Shown: positions 1 through 8,381 of the stretch, piece by piece
Layout: each line of letters starts with the position of its first letter
Numbering within the stretch: the first letter of the stretch is position 1
Assembly (NCBI RefSeq): GCF_000011385.1
Contig: NC_005125.1
Coordinates: 3,596,001 to 3,660,000, forward strand
From: Gloeobacter violaceus PCC 7421
GTDB taxonomy: Bacteria; Cyanobacteriota; Cyanobacteriia; Gloeobacterales; Gloeobacteraceae
DNA: 64,000 bases
Direction: 5' to 3'
The notes under the pieces: generated by a model
Databases searched by the model: none
Told to the model about the DNA's origin: nothing
The model's input: the letters and a program-made list of their open reading frames with translations, nothing else
Translations under genes and position numbers: made by a program

Positions 1-1
1 G

Positions 2-304
2 GCCCAGTACAAGCAGCTGGGCGCCGAGATTGTCGGAGTGAGCGCCGACGCCCTCGACTCCCACAGCATGTTCAGCAAAAAAGAGGGTCTCACCTTCTTG
101 CTCGCCTCCGACGTGGGAGGAAAGGTGGCCCAGGCCTACGACTCCTGGTACGGCCTGGGCGATATGGGCATGGCGGCCCGCAACACCTACCTCATCGACC
201 CCCAGGGGCGGGTGGCGAAGGTCTTCTCCAATGTCGACCCGACCGGCCATAGCCGGGAGGTGCTCTCCACCCTCAAGCAAATCCAAGCCAAGGCACAGCG
301 CTGA
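2..304 (+). CDS. Peroxiredoxin (AhpC/TSA, Bcp/PrxQ-like), 5'-truncated
   Basis: This is the C-terminal part of a thiol peroxidase that reduces hydroperoxides; the reading frame is open from base 2 and enters from outside the window. Visible hallmarks are the strand IVGVSAD, the segment SKKEGLTFLLASD, and NTYLIDPQGRVAKVF, the usual Bcp/PrxQ C-terminal half. The peroxidatic cysteine would lie upstream of the window, so the catalytic class cannot be confirmed. An internal GTG at 38 could be mistaken for a start, but the sequence in front of it (AQYKQLGAEIVG) is also peroxiredoxin-like. The TGA stop overlaps the ATG of the next gene by one base, so the two are translationally coupled. Confidence 0.85.
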   Translation, partial: AQYKQLGAEIVGVSADALDSHSMFSKKEGLTFLLASDVGGKVAQAYDSWYGLGDMGMAARNTYLIDPQGRVAKVFSNVDPTGHSREVLSTLKQIQAKAQR

Positions 305-723
305 TGAACGCGGTTCAGGAACTATTCGACCAGAGCATCCAGCGCTACGAGGCGGGCGAAGCGGCCGACGTGCTGCTGCCGGTATTCCGCGAGATTGCCG
401 AGAAGCAGCCCAAGAACGGCCCGGCCCTCACCTGCCTCGCCTGGCTGTATCTGCTGAACTCCGAAGCGCCCAAAGCCCTCAAAGTCGCCAAGCAGGCGAC
501 CAAACTCGCCCCCGCCGACGCCCAGGCTTACGTCAATCTTTCCCTCGCCATGCTGGAGACAGGCCAAAAGGGTGTGCGCGAACCGATCGAGCGTGCCCAG
601 CAAGTCTGCCAGCTCGACCCGAAGCAGGCCGAAGAAGTGCGCAAGAACTTCGAAGAAGGTCTCAAGCGCCGCCCCGAGTGGAAGGAACTGACCAAGGTGC
701 GTAACTGGCTTTTTGAGAGTTAG
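304..723 (+). CDS. TPR-like helical-repeat protein
   Basis: A 139-residue, all-helical protein. Residues about 25-100 contain two to three tetratricopeptide-like units (NGPALTCLAWLYLLNSEAPKAL, then DAQAYVNLSLAMLETG with charged linkers). It has no signal peptide or membrane segment, so a cytoplasmic scaffold role is likely, but the partner cannot be read from the sequence. Its start codon overlaps the peroxiredoxin stop (TGATG), which suggests co-expression with the antioxidant enzyme. Function beyond TPR-type protein binding is unknown. Confidence 0.8.
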   Translation: MNAVQELFDQSIQRYEAGEAADVLLPVFREIAEKQPKNGPALTCLAWLYLLNSEAPKALKVAKQATKLAPADAQAYVNLSLAMLETGQKGVREPIERAQQVCQLDPKQAEEVRKNFEEGLKRRPEWKELTKVRNWLFES

Positions 724-966
724 AACATCCGTCTGCGTCACCTCAACTAACTCCAACGCGCCTTGATCTTTCGCCGCTCCCCGATGTACAGCACAGGTGC
801 GCCAGCGACACTGAACTGGAAGCGACGGATATTTCTCAGCATGGCGAGGAAGAGGTTCTCCTGAGGAAGCCGTACATCTACTGATGAGCATACAACCTTG
901 GGACAGGCTATACTTATATGAGTTTTTGTCAATCGTTGCGATTAAGCACCTGGCAAGGAGATTTAT

Positions 967-1992
967 ATGAATACGTACGTTCAAAGATGGTTTCAGATAT
1001 GCTCGACCGCTTTGTTCGGTCTTTGTTCGGCATTGACGTTTGCTTCGGTCGGTTCTGCACAGCCTTTCAACGGCTCGCCTGCATTCTACGAACCCCAACC
1101 AGCAGTGGTTAAAAGGTTAGATTCGCTTAAAAGTATGGTGATTGATAAAGATCCGAAAGTGCGCGCACAAGCCGTGGAAGAGCTTGGAAGAATTTACCCT
1201 ATAAGCCTTGCTATTCCAGCCTTGCTGATTGCAGTCAAGGACCATAACGCAGAAATTCGCTCGGCAGCGACATGCACCTTGGCGGGTACGGCTAAAGAGT
1301 CCGAATACGTACAAAGTGCTTTGATCGAAGCCTTGCAAGATAAAGCATTTAAAGTCCGTTATTGTGCCATTCAAGTTCTCGATCAAGCAGAACTTACCTC
1401 TTCGGCCGTTGTTGCCGCTTTGGTAGAAACACTGAATGACAAAGATTCCCAAATCAGTGCAGGCGCCGCCGGTGCTCTTGGAAAAATAGGTGTATCGGCA
1501 CAAGCTGCCATCCCTTCCCTTGAAGCTTTAAAGGCCAAAGGCGGTTACAGTGGCAGAGCGGCCGGAAGGGCTTTGGCGTCGATACGCCCCGAGAAACCGG
1601 AAGATGAGTTGAGCCCAACACTCGAACTCGATGTTGCATCTGGACAGCAGATCCGCGGCAAAGACGTCGGGTTGGGGCTGCAATTCGATGCCCGAGTTTT
1701 GGGAGTAGAGCGTAACAGGATCGATATCTACTTTGGAAGCGGCAAGCAGGTTATATTCGACAACAATTTGAAGCAAAATACCCTTACAGCGAGCAGTTTT
1801 TATTCAGAAACTCGAGAGCCTGCCGAGTTCTCAGAAGCAGATATCAAAGCTTTTCAAAAACTGTATCGAACGATTTCTCGTAGGACCACTTTGGAACACA
1901 ATTCTCTGACGAGAACCTTTATCGGCTCGCTCATGTTTTTGAGCGATGCATTTCCTGGATATGTTCTTGACTACAAAGGAAAAGCCAGGTGA
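967..1992 (+). CDS. Secreted HEAT-repeat protein
   Basis: A 341-residue protein. Residues 1-32 form a signal peptide (hydrophobic run around ICSTALFGLCSALTFASVG, then an AQ-type cleavage region). Residues about 48-210 are HEAT / PBS-lyase-type repeats: repeated units such as DKDPKVRAQAVEELGRI, DHNAEIRSAATCTLAG, DKAFKVRYCAIQVL and DSQISAGAAGALGKIG. The last 130 residues are not recognised. An AAGGAG ribosome-binding site sits just upstream of ATG 967. Base composition is AT-richer than its neighbours, with intergenic gaps of about 240 bp on both sides, so it may be a recent arrival. A periplasmic or outer-membrane scaffold is the best guess; PBS lyase of the phycobilisome pathway is less likely because of the signal peptide. 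Confidence 0.75.
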   Translation: MNTYVQRWFQICSTALFGLCSALTFASVGSAQPFNGSPAFYEPQPAVVKRLDSLKSMVIDKDPKVRAQAVEELGRIYPISLAIPALLIAVKDHNAEIRSAATCTLAGTAKESEYVQSALIEALQDKAFKVRYCAIQVLDQAELTSSAVVAALVETLNDKDSQISAGAAGALGKIGVSAQAAIPSLEALKAKGGYSGRAAGRALASIRPEKPEDELSPTLELDVASGQQIRGKDVGLGLQFDARVLGVERNRIDIYFGSGKQVIFDNNLKQNTLTASSFYSETREPAEFSEADIKAFQKLYRTISRRTTLEHNSLTRTFIGSLMFLSDAFPGYVLDYKGKAR

Positions 1993-2151
1993 AACTCTGC
2001 ACACTTTTGTTCAGTAAGAATGACGGAGTATGCTCAAAGGCATACCTGAATAGCATTTGCGCTTCTGACACCCGCATGGCTGAAAGCCGCTTCCAGCCGT
2101 GGCCCCAAATCCGAAGAACGGAGGAGTAAGGTTTTCAGGCTTTGTCTATTG

Positions 2152-2174
2152 CTACTCCGGTGCTACTCCGGTCA
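2152..2174. repeat. Short direct tandem repeat (TGCTACTCCGG x2)
   Basis: Two back-to-back copies of an 11-bp unit lie in the 238-bp gap between the HEAT-repeat gene and the Uma2-type gene. No coding function is seen in this gap. The repeat may be part of the promoter region of the downstream gene or simply slippage-prone sequence. Confidence 0.6.
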
Positions 2175-2230
2175 ACAAGTAGCTACATCAATGTGTGGGT
2201 ATAACTGGAGACACAGCCAGAGGGTAGAGC

Positions 2231-2827
2231 ATGGGTCGCGACTTACTAGAACCGGTCTCGGACGCCTCCGAGCAGCGCATCGTGCTCGCCGGGGTGAGCT
2301 GGAAAGAATACGAAATTCTGGGTGCCACCCTGGGACATCGGCCCGGCCTGCGAATGATCTACCTGGAAGGTGTCCTTGAGATCATAACGACTTCCCGCGA
2401 GCACGAAGCCCTCAAAAAAATCATCGCCCGGCTGCTGGAAGTCTATGCCCTGCAAAGAGACATTCCATTGTTCAGTTGCGGTTCGCCCACCTACCGCCGC
2501 GAGGCGGCGGCCCGCGGACTGGAGCCGGATGAGAGCTACTGCCTGGGTCAGCGGCGCGAGTTTCCGGATCTGGCAATCGAGGTGGTGATTACCAGCGGCG
2601 GCATCGACAAGTTGGAAGTCTATCGGGGACTTGGGGTGCAGGAGGTGTGGTTCTGGCAGGAGGGCCGCTTCAGCCTCCACGGGCTTGAGCAAGGCCGCTA
2701 CGTCACCTTGAGCGGCAGCCGGCTGCTGGCGGATCTGGACCTGGCCATGCTGGCCCGCTTTGTGAACCCCGACAACGAGCCAAGGGCCGTCAAAGCTTTT
2801 CGCGATACCCTGCGGGAAGTGCGCTAA
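2231..2827 (+). CDS. Uma2 family protein (DUF820, PD-(D/E)XK endonuclease fold)
   Basis: A 198-residue member of the Uma2/DUF820 family, which is greatly expanded in cyanobacteria. Family marks: an early EYEIL helix, YLEGVLEIITTSREHEALK (the usual GELVVMSPT-H region), then the nuclease-fold core PDLAIEVVITSGGIDKLEVYRGLGVQEVWFW, with the acidic D, E and the downstream K of a PD-(D/E)XK site. Members are predicted restriction-like nucleases of unknown biological role. It stands alone, between a 238-bp gap and aroC. A second, frameshifted Uma2 gene lies at 13033-13576. Confidence 0.85.
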   Translation: MGRDLLEPVSDASEQRIVLAGVSWKEYEILGATLGHRPGLRMIYLEGVLEIITTSREHEALKKIIARLLEVYALQRDIPLFSCGSPTYRREAAARGLEPDESYCLGQRREFPDLAIEVVITSGGIDKLEVYRGLGVQEVWFWQEGRFSLHGLEQGRYVTLSGSRLLADLDLAMLARFVNPDNEPRAVKAFRDTLREVR

Positions 2828-2875
2828 AATCCGATTTCGCCGATAAGGTGTGCCTTAGACCTGTTCAGGAAGACC

Positions 2876-4063
2876 ATGCTGCGCTTTTTGACCGCCGGGG
2901 AGTCCCACGGGCCGGGGCTGACGATCATTGTCGAGGGCATCCCCGCCGACTTGCCCCTGTTGGCCGAAGACATCGACCGGGATCTGGCCCGCCGCCAGGT
3001 GGGTTTCGGCCGGGGCGGCCGGATGAGCATCGAGACCGATCGGGTCACCTTTCGGGGTGGCGTGCGGTTGGGCCGCACGATCGGTTCGCCCATCGCCATG
3101 ACCCTCGAAAACCGCGACTTTAAAAACTGGGAAGTGCCGATGTCGGTTTCCCCTGTGGATCTCGACGACGAGGCGGTGCGCGCCCAACTGGAGGCCAAGC
3201 GCATCACCCGACTGCGCCCCGGCCACGCCGACTACCCGGGGGCGGTCAAGTACGGCCTCGCCGACGTGCGCAACATCCTGGAGCGCTCCAGTGCCCGCGA
3301 GACCGCCTCGCGCGTCGCGGCCGGGGCGATTGCCAAGCAACTGCTGCGCCAATTCAACGTCCATGTCCACTCCCACGTCGTCGAAATCGGCGGCGTCGGG
3401 GCGGGCGAATCCGTCCGTCCCGCCTTGCCCACCTTCGAGGAGTGGAAAGACCTGTTCGAGCGCGTCGATCAGAATGATCTTCGCTGTCACCCGGATCTCT
3501 ACGAGCGGTTGCGCTCGCGCGTCGTCGAGGCGGCCAAGGGCGGCTACACCCTGGGGGGTGCCGTGGAACTGGCGGCCTACGGCGAGATTCCGGTGGGCCT
3601 CGGCTCCCACGTCCACTACGACCGGCGCATCGACGGACTATTGGCCGGGGCGGCAATGTCGGTGCACACCGTCAAGGCGGTGGAAGTGGGTATCGGCACC
3701 GCCGCCGCCCGCGAGACGGGCGCCGATGTCCAGGATGAATTTATCAATGCAGCAGGCGAAATCGCCCGCACGAGCAACCACGCAGGCGGTATCGAGGGCG
3801 GGATGACCAACGGCCAGCCGGTGCTCCTGCGCGCCTACCTCAAGCCGTTACCCACCATGCGTAAGGCCCTCAGGTCGATCGACCTGGTCAGCCGCGAACC
3901 GTTCGAAGCCCACTACGAGCGCTCCGACACCTGCGCCGTACCCGCCGGGGGCGTCGTGTGCGAAGCGATGATGGCCATCGTGCTTGCCCAAGAACTGCAG
4001 CGCAAACTGGGCGGCGATTCGCTGGGGGAAATGCTGCGCCACGCCGGACGCACGCACGCCTGA
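2876..4063 (+). CDS. aroC: Chorismate synthase
   Basis: Catalyses the last shikimate-pathway step, 5-enolpyruvylshikimate-3-phosphate to chorismate, using reduced FMN, in the cytoplasm. The 395-residue length fits the family. Signatures: FLTAGESHGPGLT at the N-terminus, RPGHADYPGAVKYG, the RSSARETASRVAAGAIAK block and HAGGIEGGMTNG near residue 300. The start ATG 2876 is preceded by AGGAAG. It stands between a Uma2-type gene and a cupin gene and appears monocistronic. Confidence 0.97.
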   Translation: MLRFLTAGESHGPGLTIIVEGIPADLPLLAEDIDRDLARRQVGFGRGGRMSIETDRVTFRGGVRLGRTIGSPIAMTLENRDFKNWEVPMSVSPVDLDDEAVRAQLEAKRITRLRPGHADYPGAVKYGLADVRNILERSSARETASRVAAGAIAKQLLRQFNVHVHSHVVEIGGVGAGESVRPALPTFEEWKDLFERVDQNDLRCHPDLYERLRSRVVEAAKGGYTLGGAVELAAYGEIPVGLGSHVHYDRRIDGLLAGAAMSVHTVKAVEVGIGTAAARETGADVQDEFINAAGEIARTSNHAGGIEGGMTNGQPVLLRAYLKPLPTMRKALRSIDLVSREPFEAHYERSDTCAVPAGGVVCEAMMAIVLAQELQRKLGGDSLGEMLRHAGRTHA

Positions 4064-4118
4064 AAACCGCCGGCCCCTGCGTTGTCCTTGTGGTAATCTG
4101 TCCACAAAGGAGATTGCC

Positions 4119-4649
4119 ATGAAGCCGATCTTGAATGTTGCCGATGCCCCGATTCGCCGGCTCGAAAGCGGCGAACACTTCGAATGCCGCATGGCGCAAC
4201 TGGCCAATCCGTTGGGTGCCAAGTCCATCGGTGCCAACGTCACGCATGTTCCCCCGGGCAAGGCCGCTTTTCCGTTTCATCACCACTACGCCAACGAAGA
4301 GCATTTTTTTATCCTGAGCGGCACCGGCATGCTGCGCGTCGGTTCCCAAGCCTATCCGGTGAAGCCGCACGACTATATCTTCACGCCGCCGGGTGGGCCA
4401 GAGGTGGCCCATCAGCTGGTCAATACCGGGCTCGAAGATCTGGTCTATCTGGCCATTTCGACTCTGCAACTGCCGGAAGTGGCGGGCTATCCGGACTCGG
4501 GCAAAACGGGCGTCAGGATCACCTACGACAGCGCATCCGGCGCCGGCAGATTCTTGATCGCAGATGCGTCCAAGGACGAAGTGAGCTACTGGGACGGCGA
4601 AGACGGACGCGCCATAGCCGAGATGCAGGCTGCGCCATCGGCACCATAA
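4119..4649 (+). CDS. Cupin-domain protein
   Basis: A 176-residue single-domain cupin. The metal-binding motif 1 is visible as FPFHHHYANEEHFFILSGTG (residues about 50-70), giving two or three histidines and a glutamate; motif 2 follows around YIFTPPGGPEVAHQLVN. The ATG at 4119 is preceded by AAAGGAG at a good distance; the frame is open further upstream but lacks a better start. Similar proteins bind sugars or act as small-molecule isomerases or dioxygenases, so the substrate cannot be named. Confidence 0.85.
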   Translation: MKPILNVADAPIRRLESGEHFECRMAQLANPLGAKSIGANVTHVPPGKAAFPFHHHYANEEHFFILSGTGMLRVGSQAYPVKPHDYIFTPPGGPEVAHQLVNTGLEDLVYLAISTLQLPEVAGYPDSGKTGVRITYDSASGAGRFLIADASKDEVSYWDGEDGRAIAEMQAAPSAP

Positions 4650-4673
4650 CGCCAGCGACGGAGACGCTCCGGG

Positions 4674-5988
4674 TCACCGTGCGACACGGGCTTGCGTCGC
4701 GCCACCCCGATAGATCTGCCCGTTTTTGATCACCAGCCGGACCCGGCGCAAGGTTTTGATGTCCCGCGTCGGGTCGCCTTCGACCGCCACGAGATCAGCA
4801 CTCAGTCCGGGTTGAATGCGACCGATACGGCCTTCCATGTGCAGCAAACGGGCGTTGACTGACGTGGCCGCCTGCAATGCGGCGAGCGGAGCAAGCCCAT
4901 ATTCGACCATCAATTCCAGTTCGCGGGCGTTGTCGCCGTGGGTGAAGACCCCGGCGTCGCTGCCGTTGCAGATGGTCACCCCGGCGGCGAGGGCCGCTTT
5001 GAAACTGGCGCGCTTCTGGGTGAGGGCCGCAGGTTCGGGGTTGGTGCCGGGTTTCCAGCCCCGGTAGCGCTCGACCGCTTCGCTTGCCGCCAGGGTCGGG
5101 CAGTAGGCGACACCGCGTTTGGCCATCAGGGCGAAAACCTCGGCGGTACCCGCATCGCCGTGCTCGATCGTCTCGAACCCGGCCAACGCCGAGCGGCGCA
5201 TCCCTTCAGGATGGGTGGCGTGGGCGACGGCGGGCCGGCCGCTGCTGCGGGCCACCTCGACGATCGCGTTTAATTCGGACGGCAAAAAGGTGGGTTGCAC
5301 CCCGCCGTTCGGTCCCCAGCGGTAGTCGGCGTAGACTTTGATCCAGTCGGCGCCCTTGCCGATCTGATCGCGCACGACCCGGGTCAAAGCCCTTCGGCCC
5401 GTAGGAGCCGGTGGCCACGATCGCCCGGGTCACCACCACCAGGCGCGGCCCCGGCACGACACCCTGGTCGATGGCCTGCTTGAGGCCGACATCGGCATAA
5501 CCCGCCCCCTCGGTCCCGAGATCTCTGAGGGTCGTAAACCCGGCCATGAGGGTACTGCGGGCCGCCGCGACGGCGCGGGCAACACGCACAGTAAACGGTT
5601 CTTTGAGCACCTGGTCGTCCCAGAGCGCTTCGTTATAAGGGTGCAACAGCAGGTGCGTGTGCAGGTCGATAAGCCCCGGCAGCAGCGTCAAACCCGGCAG
5701 GTCGATAATTTCGGTGCCGCTTGGGATACCCACTTCGCCAAGTGGCCCCGCGGCTACGATCCGCTCTCCCTTGACCAGCACCGCCCAACCCGAATGGGGA
5801 GCATTTGCACCGTCGAAGACCGCCGCCGGTTTGAGCAAGTAGCTGCGTGCGGACTGGGCGGTGGCCGCTCGCGGACTCAATACCAGCACGGCAAGCATCA
5901 AGAGCAGCACTTTGATGCGCCCGCAACACTCCCTACCCAAACGCTGGACTCCACTATCTTTTCCTGTCATGCCTTTTATTGTGTACAA
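4674..5988 (-). pseudogene. Exported amidohydrolase (imidazolonepropionase/prolidase-like), frameshifted by an internal deletion
   Basis: Two overlapping frames encode one metal-dependent amidohydrolase. The 5' part (5988 down to about 5385) has a signal peptide (KVLLLMLAVLVLSPRAATAQ), the domain start, the metal-binding DLHTHLLLHPYN and the stretch VTRAIVATGSYGPKG. The 3' part (from about 5390 to 4674) resumes with LTRVVRDQIGKGADWIKVYADYRWG, then AVAHATHPEG, IEHGDAG, NGSDAGVFTHGDN and the C-terminal strand-rich end. The loop normally found between GPKG and the RVVRDQ helix is missing, so a deletion of a few dozen bases probably caused the frameshift near 5380-5395. All other regions are well preserved, so the break is recent, or a sequencing artefact. 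Confidence 0.8.
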
Positions 5989-6017
5989 GCTTCGGTATGG
6001 TCTGAGGAGAATCGTGC

Positions 6018-6149
6018 GTGTTCACCCTCGAGGCATTGGAGCGAACCCCCTATGTCTGGGGAATTGAGATGGAGGCCAAACGCGAAACGCTACTGCAGCT
6101 GATGCAACTGTCCATCGTGGCGCTCAATGCACCGGATTCGAGAGAATAA
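6018..6149 (+). CDS. Possible 43-residue small protein
   Basis: A short frame beginning with GTG 6018, preceded by AGGAG at 6005-6009 at normal spacing, and ending in TAA 6147. The product is MFTLEALERTPYVWG followed by an amphipathic helix rich in Leu, Glu and Lys. No family is recognised. It precedes the small-gene cassette at 6195 by 45 bp, so it could be its first member or a leader peptide. It may also be the tail of a decayed gene. Confidence 0.3.
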   Translation: MFTLEALERTPYVWGIEMEAKRETLLQLMQLSIVALNAPDSRE

Positions 6150-6194
6150 ATCAATAATTCCGGGATACAATGATTCTGTCTAGTGAGGACGACG

Positions 6195-6431
6195 ATGCCC
6201 CGCGGTGCCAGTCCGGATTCCCTGCGCAACCTCCGCCCGCGCTCTCGGCTCTATGGCGAGTTGAAGAAGACTCGGGAGGTCTCGGTCACCGAGACTGGCT
6301 GGCAGGGTGTACGCGCCCTGGCCGCCTCCCTGGACATATCCGTGTCGGAGTTGCTTGAACGGCTCGGCCGCGATCGACGGCTCCTCGACGGTGATGACGG
6401 CGCCGTCGAGGTTGGTGCAGATGACGCCTGA
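6195..6431 (+). CDS. Small DNA-binding-like protein (first gene of the three-gene cassette)
   Basis: A 78-residue protein starting at ATG 6195 with GAGGAC upstream; a GTG at 6183 in the same frame is an alternative. The middle (LYGELKKTREVSVTETGWQG, then VRALAASLDISVSELLERLGRD) reads as a basic strand plus two helices, the layout of an antitoxin-like ribbon-helix-helix or XRE-type fold widespread in cyanobacteria. The stop overlaps the next gene by 11 bp, so translation is coupled. DNA binding is inferred from the helix pattern only. Confidence 0.6.
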   Translation: MPRGASPDSLRNLRPRSRLYGELKKTREVSVTETGWQGVRALAASLDISVSELLERLGRDRRLLDGDDGAVEVGADDA

Positions 6432-6609
6432 GCAGGCGGTTGCCGCTTTGACCGCTTGTGTCAACTTGACAGCCATGTATCTACCCATCTACCTGGTGCG
6501 CATCGATGAGCGCACGGGCAAAGTTTTCATCCTCGCCGGAGACGACTTTCAGGTGTTGGTGGATCGCAACGGCGAACTGGAGTATCCCAATGAGCCAGAC
6601 GAGTTTTGA
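6421..6609 (+). CDS. DUF6888-like small protein
   Basis: A 62-residue protein starting at ATG 6421 inside the end of the upstream gene. The sequence MTPEQAVAALTACVNLTAMY, then LPIYLVRIDERTGKVFILAGDD, matches my memory of the cyanobacterial DUF6888 family, a compact beta-rich domain of unknown function. It overlaps the upstream gene by 11 bp and the downstream one by 20 bp. In other cyanobacteria DUF6888 and DUF6887 genes are neighbours, which the order here supports. Function is unknown. Confidence 0.7.
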   Translation: MTPEQAVAALTACVNLTAMYLPIYLVRIDERTGKVFILAGDDFQVLVDRNGELEYPNEPDEF

Positions 6610-6787
6610 ACAGATGACCACTGCCCAACTGCGCGCATACGTGCTTGAGCACCGCGAGGATGAAGTAGCCTTCCATGTCTACATGGATCGCCTTTACGCC
6701 GCACCCAAGACGGCGAGCTTCCCCGCAGGCGGTGACATGCGGGCACAGATCGAAGAGGTGCTCCGCCGCCGGCGCGGTGAGCACTAG
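6590..6787 (+). CDS. DUF6887-like small protein
   Basis: A 65-residue protein, starting at ATG 6590, 20 bp before the end of the DUF6888-like gene. Its N-terminal half, FEQMTTAQLRAYVLEHREDE followed by AFHVYMDRLYA, is the conserved helical pair I associate with DUF6887. The C-terminus is a basic helix (RAQIEEVLRRRRGEH). No catalytic residues stand out. The tight overlap with its partner argues for a complex. A toxin-antitoxin-like or regulatory role is possible but not shown. Confidence 0.7.
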   Translation: MSQTSFEQMTTAQLRAYVLEHREDEVAFHVYMDRLYAAPKTASFPAGGDMRAQIEEVLRRRRGEH

Positions 6788-6917
6788 TACCCGCAAGAAG
6801 ACTACGCCCGATCGAAATCTTCCGGCGTCGCGTTCTAAGCAGCTCGCAATCAACAGCGCCAATTCTTTAGACTTACTCCGGTGTTAGACTAAATCTTGAC
6901 TTGTAGGGAGACAGTCG

Positions 6918-7112
6918 ATGACCGTCGAGCAGAAAGTGCGCGAGCGCCTGGCTGCGCTTGGGGTGAGCAATCCGAGCGTGGAAGTGGAGGAAGAGTTTTT
7001 GGTGAAGATCGTGTTGCCTGCGGACAGCACAGCCGATCTGCGCCAGATCCAGAGCGAGATGAACGCCCTGGATGTCTGCGTGACCCGCCTGGTCAAAGCA
7101 GGCGAAGCCTGA
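6918..7112 (+). CDS. Small conserved-looking protein of unknown function
   Basis: A 64-residue soluble protein, preceded by GGGAG at 6906-6910. It reads as helix (TVEQKVRERLAALG), acidic strand (SVEVEEEFLVKIVLP), helix (STADLRQIQSEMNAL), strand (DVCVTRLVKAG), an alternation seen in small ferredoxin-like or ACT-like folds. It has no signal peptide, cysteine cluster or membrane segment. Gene-like codon use and a good ribosome-binding site support it. Its neighbours give no functional clue. Confidence 0.6.
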   Translation: MTVEQKVRERLAALGVSNPSVEVEEEFLVKIVLPADSTADLRQIQSEMNALDVCVTRLVKAGEA

Positions 7113-7165
7113 TGTCCTCCTCCGGACTCTGGTAGGATTCCGGAGTTGCTCTCGGAGACCCCGCC

Positions 7166-8044
7166 ATGGATTCGGATTTGCTCAGTTTGCTGCCCCGGGT
7201 GGAGGCGATCGACCGCCGCACGTTCATCGTGACCACCCTGGCGGCAGGTTTTGCCCTGGCGGTCTTGCCGGTGGGAGCGGCGACCATCAACACCGACACC
7301 ACCGGACTGACCGCCGGGGAAGTGAAAATCCCGGTCAAAGACGGCGAGATTCCCGCCTACCGGGCGATGCCCGCCACCGGCAACAACCTGCCGGTGGTCC
7401 TAGTCGTGCAGGAAATTTTTGGCGTCCACGAGCACATCAAAGATGTCTGCCGCCGCTTCGCCAAACTCGGCTACTTCGCCATCGCCCCGGAACTGTACGC
7501 CCGCCAGGGGGACGTCTCCAAGATCCAGGAAGTCCAGAAAGTCATCGAAGTGGTGAACAAAGTGCCCGACGCCCAGGTGCTCTCCGACCTCGACGCCGCC
7601 GTCGCCTATGCCGCCGGGACCGGGCGGGTGAACGCCGAGAAATTGGCGGTCACCGGTTTTTGCTGGGGCGGGCGAATCACCTGGCTGTACGCGGCCCACA
7701 ACCCAAAAATCAAAGCGGGAGGAGCCTGGTACGGCCGTCTGGTGGGCCAATCTAGTCCCAATACTCCGACCTACCCGGTCGATGTCGCCCCCAAGATCAA
7801 AGGGGCGGTCCTAGGCCTTTACGGCGGCCAGGATCAGGGCATCCCCGTCTCCACCGTCGAGCAGATGCGCAAGGTACTCAAAGCATCGGGCAATCCTTCG
7901 GAGATCATCATCTACGAACAGGCCCCCCACGGCTTCCACGCCGACTACCGCCCAAGCTACCGCCCGGAGGCGGCCCAGGACGCCTGGCAGAAACTGCTCG
8001 CCTGGTTCAAAAAGCATGGGGTTGCGCAGCAGGTGTCGGGGTAA
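7166..8044 (+). CDS. Dienelactone hydrolase family protein, exported
   Basis: A 292-residue alpha/beta hydrolase. Residues 15-40 hold a twin-arginine-like signal ([20 protein letters not shown]) followed by AA, so Tat export or membrane tethering is likely. The nucleophile elbow GFCWGG places a cysteine at the active site as in carboxymethylenebutenolidase; the acid lies in [11 protein letters not shown] and the histidine in APHGFHADY. Such enzymes hydrolyse dienelactones or related esters, but in cyanobacteria the substrate is unknown. The gene stands alone; its stop is followed closely by the dispersed repeat at 8108. Confidence 0.9.
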   Translation: MDSDLLSLLPRVEAIDRRTFIVTTLAAGFALAVLPVGAATINTDTTGLTAGEVKIPVKDGEIPAYRAMPATGNNLPVVLVVQEIFGVHEHIKDVCRRFAKLGYFAIAPELYARQGDVSKIQEVQKVIEVVNKVPDAQVLSDLDAAVAYAAGTGRVNAEKLAVTGFCWGGRITWLYAAHNPKIKAGGAWYGRLVGQSSPNTPTYPVDVAPKIKGAVLGLYGGQDQGIPVSTVEQMRKVLKASGNPSEIIIYEQAPHGFHADYRPSYRPEAAQDAWQKLLAWFKKHGVAQQVSG

Positions 8045-8107
8045 AATCGCTGCTTGTCCAGGTTTCCGGCTATCCTTCTGGGCGCAGCGACTTACCCAGG
8101 ACTGTGC

Positions 8108-8296
8108 CGCAGTCGACACACGTCGTGCAGGCCCTGGAAGAGTAAGCCCATCCCACCCACCAATTCTCATGCCCACCGTGCCTTTAAGTCCGGGGGGGTG
8201 TCGGGGGGGTGGCACGCCCCTCGACGCGGGGAGGCTGGAGAGCGCGAGAGGGGAACCCGAAGGGGGTTCCGCCTCTCGCTCCACAGACTCTCGTGC
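8108..8296 (+). repeat. Dispersed hairpin-rich repeat, copy 1
   Basis: A noncoding element of about 189 bp in the 337-bp gap after the hydrolase gene. It is present again, inverted, at 41714-41900, with high identity from GCAGTCGACAC at one end to CACAGACTCTCGTGC at the other. It contains a strong hairpin at 8244-8279 (arms GCGAGAG / CTCTCGC with GGAAC / GTTCC inside) and an imperfect G-rich palindrome (GTCGGGGGGG with CCCCTCGAC). Apparent open frames in it are only by-products of its composition. It could be a small mobile repeat or structured RNA element. Confidence 0.8.
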
Positions 8297-8381
8297 ACAG
8301 CCAACAGCAGGTGTCAGGCTAAAAACCATTGCCCGCCATCGCGGTTTCCAGCCAGCCTTGCCTTGGCAACTGAAAGCCGCT

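Noticed and set aside
747-932. Minus-strand 61-codon frame in the gap after the TPR gene
   Set aside because: No ribosome-binding site or recognisable product; the gap is AT-richer and the frame looks accidental or a decayed tail.
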